This document shows, in pieces, positions 56,120-64,000 of a DNA stretch of 64,000 nt. Position 1 is the first letter of the stretch. Each line of letters begins with the position of its first letter. A program made the position numbers and the translations under genes. The notes beneath the pieces are model-generated. The model saw only the letters and a program-made list of their open reading frames with translations. It was not told the origin of the DNA and did no database searches. This stretch comes from Nematostella vectensis (lineage: Eukaryota; Cnidaria; Anthozoa; Actiniaria; Edwardsiidae), in NCBI RefSeq assembly GCF_932526225.1, contig NC_064047.1:11273501-11337500 (forward strand). The letters are read 5' to 3'.

Positions 56120-57843
56120 CTACAGAAAAACGAGTTCTTATAAGCTTCTGTTCTTGGACATAACTCGATAATCTTATCTGGATGAGAGCTGCGTAATTGG
56201 CGGGTGCGTCTATCAATATTGTCTGGTATCTCAAGTGCTGATTTTTTGTTAACAGCCTTGTAAAATAATGTAAGCCTGGCATCCTGGCGCCTTTAAGAGA
56301 GAGGGGGCCACTCCAAATCGTTTAGGATGTTTGTGCCAGGAGTCCTATCCCAGCAATTTTTAACAAAACGACCCGCCCTCCTTTGAACCTTCTCAATCTG
56401 TTTGACGTGTTTCTTTAACCATGGATCCCAGGCAGAGCTGGCATACTCTAAGTGTGGAAGAACGAGCGATTTATAAGCAGCTTCCTTAATGTTCTCTGGG
56501 CAATTGCTTAGGTTGCGCCTAAGAAAACCTAAGGTCTGGTTGGCTTTGGACACTTTGTTGTTTATATGCCAGCTCCAGTCAAGTGTGTTCGAGAGTTCGA
56601 CGCCTAGGTATGGATGGTGTTCAACTGGTTTAAGGATGTGGTTCATCAATGTGTAGTTAAATACTATAGGTTCCCTATTTCTCGTGACTCTCATGACAAA
56701 ACATTTTGTTGGGTTAAAGGACATGAGCCATTTCTCTGCCCATTTCTCGATGGAGGTAAGATCAGACTGGAGCTGATGTGCATCAGAAGTTGCCTCGATG
56801 ACACTGTATAAAAGAGTATCATCAGCAAACAATGTTATGGTAGAAGATTTAAAATCATTGCCGATGTCATTTATGTAGAGTAAAAACATCAGTGGGCCGA
56901 GAACGGTCCCCTGGGGCACACCAGATGACACACTTATAGGGGCAGATGAGACTCCATCAACAAGAACGGATTGTTCCCTATGTGTTAACCAGGTTGTAAG
57001 CCAGGTCTTTAGGAGACCCCGAATTCCATAAAAATCCAGCTTGGAAATAAGCCGCTGGTGGGGAACAATATCAAAGGCTTTACTAAAATCCATGATGATC
57101 AGATCAGTTTGTCTGCCGAGATCTAGAGCTTTCCCCACATCCTCTAGGGTGGTTATTAATTGCGTTTCACAGGAAAAGAACCTGCGAAAACCATGTTGGA
57201 ACTTGACGAGGATATTATGGGTATCAAGATGATTCATTATGTCATGGAAAATAATGTGCTCAAGTATTTTACAAGGCACAGCAGTCAGTGAAATAGGACG
57301 GTAGTTGGAAGGGATATTCTTATTTCCCTTTTTGAACACTGGGGTCACATTTGCACTGAGCCAGTCATTCGGGAGAGTACCAGTCTCTAAAGATTGTGTG
57401 AACAAGAACGTCAGAGCTGGGGCGATTTCATGGCCAGCTTCCTGTAAAATTTTACAGGGGATTAAATCAGGGCCACTAGCTTTCTTCGGGTTAACATTTT
57501 GAAGTAGTTTGATAACACCGTCTATAGATATTAAAGTAGACGGTATAGTCGGATAAGGACTTGGTCCAAGTGTAGGTATAGAACCATTATCTTCATGAGT
57601 AAAAACGGACTGGAACTGTGAACTCAGAGCACGTGCCTAACCAAGACTGTCACTGACTAATTCACCCTTATCATTGCGTAGGGGAGCAACACCAACATCA
57701 TGGGTCTTTTTGGACTTGATGTACGTCCAGAACCGTTTGGTTATGGTATGGTTCGCTGTTTCATTACCCTCTGGGACTGTTAAGAGCTGGGACACATACT
57801 CGCTGTGTGCCTTAGCGAGATTTTTCTTTACGAGTTTACGCAA
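56120..57843 (-). pseudogene. LINE reverse transcriptase
   Basis: From 57843: RFWTYIKSKKTHDVGVAPLR, an in-frame TAG at 57637-57639, then ARALSSQFQSVFTHEDNGSI, NPKKASGPDLIPCKILQEAG and the RT core IPSNYRPISLTAVPCKILEH, DLIIMDFSKAFDIVPHQRLI, GVPQGTVLGPLMFLLYINDI, LFADDTLLY (active site FADD) and HPYLGVELSNTLDWSWHI. The stop at 56293 is bypassed in another frame (ARLTLFYKAVNKKSALEIPD, NSFFCRTKLN), the usual C-terminus. One stop and one indel are the only clear faults in this part. Confidence 0.88.
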
Positions 57844-58149
57844 GTCTTTAAATTTTTTCCAGGCAGCAAGGTTGTTACAGTGTTTGGCATGGTTATATAG
57901 ACGTTGCTTTTTTCAGATTAACCTTTTAATGGAACTAGTGATCCATGGCAAGTTCCATCTACCACTGATGTTTTTTTGTGGGATATGTTTTTTCATATCT
58001 CAGTGATTGTGGTTTTAAACAAATCATAGTTTTCATTGATCAATTTATGATAGGCCTCATTGTTTAAGTAATTATCAAGATGTTTTTTAAGGTCAGTTCA
58101 CTTTCCCCATGTTACCTTTCTTAAATACAAATACTTTACGAGGCTTTTT

Positions 58150-59013
58150 CTTGTTGAAAGAGGGCTTCAAGTTTAGATCAAATAGCACCAGATCATGATC
58201 ACTCATGCCGGGCTCAACACCACTAGGTCTAATACCATCTCTGGGCAAGTGGTGAGAACAAGATCAAGGGTGTTCTCCCCTCTAGTTGGCTCCATAACAT
58301 GTTGAGTCAGTGAGTAGTCGTTCACAATGTCCAAAAACTTGTGGTTTACTTCAAGCCCATAAGTAGGATTAGGTCTTACAGCGTAGTTATCATCTTCCCA
58401 TGATATACTAGGCAGGTTCAGGTCACCGGTAATGAGGATGTTTGGAATTGGATTTTTTAACCAGCTTGCATAATGCACCATCGAGAGCTACAAGGGGGTC
58501 AACATTTGAGTCTGGGGTCCTATAGACTGAGCCAACAAAAATGGATTTGCTTCCTGCAATATTTATCTTTGACCAGATGCCTTCATAATTACCATCCATT
58601 TGCTCCTCGTGAGTCACCATAAGATGGTTGGAGAAAGCAGACAACACCCTTCCACCAAATTCGTTTCTACCCTTACGAAAAATGGTGTAACCTTTCTCCA
58701 GAATTTCAGCCGAATAGACAGTGCCATTAATGTGGGTCTCATTTACATTAACAATATCAGGTTTGTAGTTGTCAATCAGGCTTTGAAATTCAAGGCGTTT
58801 ATCTTTACCCTTTAAACTACAAGCATTCAGTTTTAACACTCTCAATTTGTGGGGGTCTTTCATTTTATTTGATGCAGGAGATCTTTGCCTGGGGGAGGAT
58901 GTTAGTGGCTGGGGCGATTCTGAGCCGGATGATTGTACTGATGTTGATAAAGATAAATAATAATTGTCATCAGGAATGTCAGGACCACTTGATGACTTTG
59001 AGAAATTGGCCAC
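58150..59013 (-). pseudogene. LINE apurinic-type endonuclease
   Basis: Reads LRVLKLNACSLKGKDKRLEF, YKPDIVNVNETHI (catalytic Glu), FVGSVYRTPDSNVDPL, then after an indel near 58460 NILITGDLNLPSISWEDD (catalytic D/N), GENTLDLVLTTCPEMV and, in a third frame, SDHDLVLFDL. These are the APE-class motifs of CR1/L2 elements; the enzyme nicks target DNA to prime reverse transcription. The N-terminal 50 residues are Ser/Pro-rich. Confidence 0.78.
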
Positions 59014-59457
59014 ATCACAGGCACAGCAGATCCAAGAACAAGAACTGTTAGCAAGTGTATTGTAACTTTCATTGCTTATTGAGCAGCATTTTGTGTGATA
59101 CCATGCATCGCAGTAGTCGCACTAAATACCCTTCTGGTTGCATTTAACTGGTTTTGAGCATGCTCCACAGGGATACCGGTAGGTGGGACCGGGATTGAGA
59201 GGGATGTCCCCACTAAGAATGAGTAGGCGAAAGGCGAGTGAGCTTGGGTTACTCCTTGGAGCGATCAATTTTCTACGATTGGGATGAATATTGTTCATGA
59301 AAATTTTAACTTTGTCCAGGCTCATTTCAAAAAGTGCTGGTGAAACGAAGGGTCCGGCCTTAGAGTCAATTAGTGGGCTCTGCCACCGTAATAAGAAATT
59401 CTGGAGATGTAGAGCAAATAGGAGTACTATCAAGGGGGCCATGAGGTGGCCTGCCAT
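59013..59457 (-). pseudogene. LINE N-terminal region: hydrophobic leader, 2A-like motif, PHD finger
   Basis: ATG 59457: a hydrophobic leader (APLIVLLFALHLQNFLL), then at residues about 81-93 ILSGDIPLNPGP, close to the ribosome-skipping 2A consensus D-(V/I)-E-x-N-P-G-P but with Pro in place of Glu. Next a PHD finger: YPCGACSKPVKCNQKGI, a TAG at 59122-59124, then CDYCDAWYHTKCCSI and WICCACDV. PHD fingers in this position are known in CR1-like elements. The TAG would replace a Gln of the usual NQ.I.CD pattern. Confidence 0.75.
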
Positions 59458-59689
59458 TATGCCAGATATAATTATTTTATATATATATTTTTTTTGAAAA
59501 AGAATTACAGAAATAGTATTGTAGGTTATTTTCCAGTTATTCCGGTTAAATAATTGTTTGATTGTATATAATTATTTGATTAGTTTCCCTTTCTTTTATT
59601 TAACTAGATTAATTATTAATAATCAATAATCAAGGTTAAATTAAGTAGAATAAAATAGTTAAAAGACTACAATGAAAATACAGGGTGGC

Positions 59690-60240
59690 AAAAACAATTT
59701 GGACTCGAGTCGCCCGTAAACTGAACCAACGCGCTCAATCAACAATGCACTTAGAACCCACTGGTAGAAAAATTGCATAGAAGTCGAGAAGAAGGATTGT
59801 GTGGTTAGAGTTCAGATAAGAGTGGGCACTTCTCTAAGAAAACTAAAGAAAGAAAATAAAAGTCTGGGAGGGAAAGGGAAGTTGACAAATGCAATGATAG
59901 ACAAACTTATAGATTGTTATGGAGTCGCCATTAGAAGCAATGTTGGGAATCTCCAAGGCATCAAGTCTGCTATTTTGGCCAGTCCCTTTCATTGTGCATC
60001 AAACAAGGACCACATTTAAAATGACCATTGTCCACCCAGTGAATCAAGCTGGTGCAAGTACCAAGTCAAGAAGGCCACTCAGGAGCTTGGCAGCTATAAA
60101 CATGGCCCTGGACTGCCAGTTGCTGTGAACATGCTATAAAACCGACATACCAGAGGTTGTCTGACCCAGAGCTTCTGGAAAAGTGTTTACATGGGAAAAC
60201 TTAAAATCAGAAAAAGTCGTTTAAATGGAATAGCCCTTTT
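59690..60240 (+). pseudogene. decayed repeat-family gene (GGKGKLT...IDKL family)
   Basis: Reads KSLGGKGKLTNAMIDKLIDC, YGVAIRSNVGNLQGIKSAIL, then past a stop SSWCKYQVKKAT and YKHGPGLPVAV. The pattern (GGRGRLT..MIDK.QNYYG.AIR, then SWC) belongs to a transposon-associated family I know from many invertebrate genomes; the rest of it is unrecognisable here. Stops from 60017 on. Confidence 0.45.
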
Positions 60241-60547
60241 CTGAGATACACCAGAAGTGTGTGGATGCAAGGCATTGTGGTCTAGGTTCGGTACAAATAA
60301 ATTCCAATGGGAAAACCCGCAAAACTTACCCGCTCTATTTGCACAGTTCGAAGGTGTTTAATCATCGTTATCGCAATGAATTAAAATGATGAAGTCTTTT
60401 CTCCAATGAAAAGTGATTATCCTATTTACGTTGAAAAACGTAAGTAGTGTCTTGTATTCTAAATTACAAAACTCGAGAAATGAGATTTAAAAACATGATC
60501 AGATTAATCATAAGCTTAAATTCTTCTCTATCATTTAATTTTAAAGT

Positions 60548-61420
60548 CTCCAGCAATTTAATGTTGATCGTGATGTTGAAGGAACAAAAGCCTTAAAAGA
60601 TGGAGAAAGTCTACTGTTGTTAAGTCATGTAGAGAATGTAGAGATGCATCAAATCAGTCCCAACCTAAAGTACTGCTTCATCAGCGTAGTAGTGAATACT
60701 GCGATGTCAAGAAAGAAAGAACCGTACAGGGTGTGGGTAACCCTTTATAAAGAGACTGCAAACAATGGAGCTGCATATTGTGCTTGTCCAGCAGGGTAAG
60801 GCTCTTACATTGAGGGTCCTCATCCCTTTCTCCTATTTCAAAATTTACCCAAATATGTCAGTTCACATTCCATTATCCGAGATTGCTCAACTTTGTTGTT
60901 GCATTCAATTGTCTCTTTTCTGTTTGTTTGTTTTTACATTATGAGAATTAAACCTCGAATTTCTTTTGATTGTTATATGTAGAATCATCATTAAATAATT
61001 TCAACATCATTATAATCACCATCATATCATCAGATACTAATGACTGTTCTTACTAATAATAAATATTTAAAATTACAGTATACTTGCATTATTACACAAT
61101 TATCTTTGATTATCACAAATTTTAATATTACTGTACCACAATCGAAATTAATTACACCTTGTGTAGCTTCATTCGTTTAGATTTGTAAGATTTCACCTTT
61201 TTGTATATTATTCTATTTTGTTTTGCAGTTTGAAGGGATTTTGCAAGCATATCATGGCATCGCTTCATCGCATTGTAAGAGAAGTTGATCAGGGTTGCAA
61301 TATTGCCTGTACTTCAAAACGCCAACTATGACATAAGCCTAAATCAAAAGGCAAAATCCATGAACCTGACTTTCTCAAAAATCTTGTTCTTCATCAAGCC
61401 AAAGGCCAATTTCATACTAC
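60548..61420 (+). pseudogene. SWIM zinc-finger gene remnant, copy 2
   Basis: Exon 60551-60797 (after CTCCAG) encodes KALKDGESLLLLSHVENVEM, NLKYCFISVVVNTAMSRKKE, YRVWVTLYKETANN, then AAYCACPAG, cut by a GTAAGG donor. After an acceptor at about 61229 (TTTGCAG) it continues LKGFCKHIMASLHRI, completing CxC...CxH of a SWIM finger split by the intron. Then CTSKRQL with a stop and KIHEPDFLKNLVL. The order matches the SWIM plus YqaJ-exonuclease repeat genes, and all four metal ligands remain in this copy. Confidence 0.55.
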
Positions 61421-63140
61421 TCCTGATGGTTTTGACAAAAGCTATAAAAAAACATGATCCAAAAACTTTTGAGTACCACGAAGAGAAAACCCTAACAGAT
61501 TTTGATCTGGGCAGATTGAAAGCAAATCGCGAGACGACAGAAAAAAAAAACAGTTGCATTTTATGACTGGGCTACCACAGGTATCCCAGTAATTACAACG
61601 GACTGCGCAGACCGCGGTGGCAGTCAGATACACTATGACTTCCACATTCATGAATATTAAATTAGTTTCACTCAGGACTGCGGTTGAAGTCAGATACACT
61701 CTAATATAGACTTGTATTTAGTAGTCTGTAGCCTCAATTTCTGAGGGACTTACCCCCAATACAGAGGAAAAAGTACCAAAACCACAGAAATAAAATTATT
61801 TAAACGATAAGAAACGTTATTCAGAGGGAGAAATAGATGTATCAATTCGTTACAACTCTTTCCGGAAAAGCTGCAATAAACTTGACCCAACAGTAAAACT
61901 TAGAATGAATGAATGAATGCACAACGCACGAAATCTTTAACTCACCCTCCATGCTGAATCAAAAGTGTCCCACTGCTCACGTCCTACTTCGAGTTCCGGC
62001 GAAATGAGCATCCAAACGACTATAAATATAAAGCATGTGAATTAAGAGAAGAAGACAGGCATCTGTCTAGGCATCACAAGTAACGCAAACATGAAAAAAA
62101 GCAAAGCAAATAGAGAAAGTGAGGCGATAAAAACAGTGACATTCAAACGTCATGTAAGGGACGGCGCCATGAATCCACTGGGCATTTTTTAGCCAAAAAT
62201 CCCCAGCAAATAGCACCTGGTGACCATCAATTTTTACAAATGATGTTAAGAAGCCTATATGTTAGGGTTTCTGTTTACCTGGGTGGTATTCTATTGGGTT
62301 TGTACGGATTTGTACGCGGGAAACGGACTCTCACATTCCTGAGACGATGTCAACCACTTCGCCACACGCGTAGACTCTAGACTCGGTGAAGTTGTGAACT
62401 GATGTCAGCTAAAACATGTTCACGTGACTACAAGTTACCAATGGGAACGACTCTAAACCACTCAAAGTGGGACTCCTGTGGCCACAGGCAGCCTTTGCTT
62501 TTCTAGGGCATTGAATCTCAAAACCTAGGCCGGTTGGTAGGTATCACGAACAAAAAGTGATAAAATAGACAAAGCTGATTTGAGAGAGCATCTAATCTTC
62601 TCCGTTTTATCCGTTTTTGCGTCTTTCTGATCTGCCATCGGCAACGGTGAAAATTAGTCTAGTCAATCTGTGGTTTCGGGTGGAACTAATTGCAATAGAA
62701 TTTCTCCCAACGGATTTTGAACAAGTGATACAACCAAGTTAACATACTAAAAGTCCCCAAAAATCCCTTTGGTTGAACATCCTGAAATTTGTGATTTTTC
62801 CATTTCGGAGCAAGATCACAGGGTACCCGCGTCGGTAAAACGGAAAATAATAAAATACACGTCTAAATCAATACATTTGAAATACCATTGGTCAAAGTTG
62901 ATTAAATACCCAGTTTGGATATCGAAACAAAGCAAATTGCCCCTGTTTTACATCATTTTCTAATATTTCTGTAATCAAAAAACCACAGGGTAACCGCGTC
63001 GAAAACACTAAACAAATTTAAAAATTCAAGCCTGAATCAGAAAATTTCAAAGGTCATTGGACAAACATTACTTAAGACACAAATTCTAGTATCTAAGAAA
63101 TAAAGCAAATTGTCCATGTTTCATTTCTATTATTTTCTCC
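61421..63140. other. no gene seen; diverged tandem repeat near 62.8-63.1 kb
   Basis: 62815-62970 and 62985-63135 share CACAGGGTA.CCGCGTCG and AAAGCAAATTG.CC.TGTTT at about 170-bp spacing, an old tandem duplication. Otherwise AT-rich. Confidence 0.4.
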
Positions 63141-64000
63141 ACAAATGTATTTCTGCATCCTCGCGTCAGTTACTGAAATTTGTATAGAAAACAAACTTAC
63201 ATGTGACAGCAACTCAGTAGCTAGGGTTGTTATAGAAGGCATGGCCTCTCGTCACTTCCCAGTGACTTCCGGGGTCCCTCAAGGAAGCCTTATAGGCCCT
63301 CTTCTATTTAGGACCTACATCAACGATCTAGCAGACGCCACAGACAAAGGCACACCGCTATATACTCAGACGACACGAAGCTATACCGAAGAATCTCTTC
63401 GATAAAGGACTGTGAAGCTCTTCAGGATGACCTGACAAGTCTAACAAGTGGAGCGACGAAACAAATATAAAGTTTAACGCTACCAAGTGTTAATTAATCT
63501 TGACAGTCTCACAGAAGAAAATCAGCTTGGCGCCACAAGTCTTCAGCGCATCAACATTGAAAAAGATCTCGGGGGCACAATAATATTGTACACCCACATT
63601 CTTTTTGTGGTGTCCAAGGCCAACAGAAGACATGTGTCCTAATTACAGATACAGGGTCAGGCGTACTCTATACCTGTCCCTTGTCAAGTCGCAAATGTTT
63701 TGCCACTGAAGTCTGGTCCCCCGGCGGCGTAAGACTTAAAATGACCTCCTAGAAAGAGTTAAAAGGCGAGCCACCCGTTGAATTCTAAGATCCAAGATCG
63801 GAGACTTGAGCTATAAAAAGCGACTTTTAAAACTCTACTACCCTTGGTCTACGACTGAGAGGTGAAAGACCTAATCTTTTTTTAACTAGTGTAACTTCAG
63901 ACCAGAAGATGAACCTGCAAAAATGGTCTAGACTGTCGTGCGACGTTTGGAAAGTGGAAAGGTCAGACTTGTCACAATTCTGGACTAATCGACCTAGAGC
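63141..64000 (+). mobile_element. LINE reverse transcriptase fragment, heavily decayed
   Basis: HFPVTSGVPQGSLIGPLLFR then INDLA, followed in another frame by SDDTKLYRRISSIKDCEALQ followed by DDL (active site region, DD kept) and, further on, QLGATSLQRINIEKDLG. Frame changes occur every 30-60 codons. Different family from the two YVDDTT copies. Runs off the window. Confidence 0.7.

Larger units (their letters stand above)
56100..59460 (-). mobile_element. APE-type LINE (CR1/L2-like), near full length but broken
   Basis: On the minus strand, from 59457 down: hydrophobic leader, 2A-like motif, PHD finger, APE endonuclease, RT and the C-terminal helix block. All parts are collinear with frame breaks at TAG 59122-59124, near 58470, near 58200-57850, TAG 57637-57639 and near 56290. 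Simple-repeat DNA follows its 3' end. Confidence 0.85.

Overview
The window looks like gene-poor, repeat-rich nuclear DNA of an animal, most likely a cnidarian (coral or sea anemone; inference). The base is AT-rich intergenic DNA with GT/AG introns, tetranucleotide-tailed non-LTR retrotransposons, and decayed copies of multi-copy gene families that I know mainly from cnidarian assemblies. There is no rRNA, no convincing tRNA gene, no CRISPR array and no bacterial-style operon.

Region by region. 0-2 kb: a 1.2-kb non-autonomous DNA transposon with 105-bp inverted ends and a 9-bp target duplication, then a tRNA-like (SINE-type) promoter. 2-14.3 kb: an endogenous adintovirus / Maverick (Polinton), almost all on the minus strand. 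From its right end it carries an acidic NLS-type ORF, protein-primed-type DNA polymerase B, retroviral-type integrase with chromodomain, two tandem paralogous capsid-associated proteins, a double-jelly-roll-type major capsid protein, an adenain-type protease, a fragment of the packaging ATPase, a parvovirus-like phospholipase A2 protein, an Arg/Gly-rich core-like protein, one plus-strand gene and a broken acidic accessory gene. Nearly every gene has an indel, stop or deletion, so the element is a dead fossil. 14.9-20.1 kb: a small secreted-type ORF and a multi-exon repeat-family gene ending in a cysteine-peptidase-like domain. 21 kb: a CpG-type promoter with duplicated CRE/ETS/CCAAT modules. 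22.4-26.1 kb: a decayed cnidarian repeat-family gene and two exons of a P2X7-intracellular-domain-like gene. 27.7-32.2 kb: an L2-like LINE fragment directly followed by an almost intact R2-clade retrotransposon. 32.2-36.4 kb: Harbinger transposase, DIRS-like and another repeat-family remnant. 37.5-41.1 kb: a spliced BEN-domain gene. 42.7-44.5 kb: a second L2-like LINE.

45.5-63.9 kb: a SWIM-domain remnant, an intact two-exon hAT-transposase-derived gene with its own promoter (best candidate for a functional host gene), a zinc-ribbon ORF beside a minisatellite, Penelope and retropepsin remnants, a minus-strand APE-type LINE with PHD finger and 2A-like motif, a repeat-family remnant, a second SWIM remnant and a terminal LINE RT fragment.

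Only the virus genes work as a set (replication, integration, maturation, packaging, capsid, endosome escape). The rest is a layered record of unrelated insertions. Assignments rest on motif reading alone; no database search was possible.
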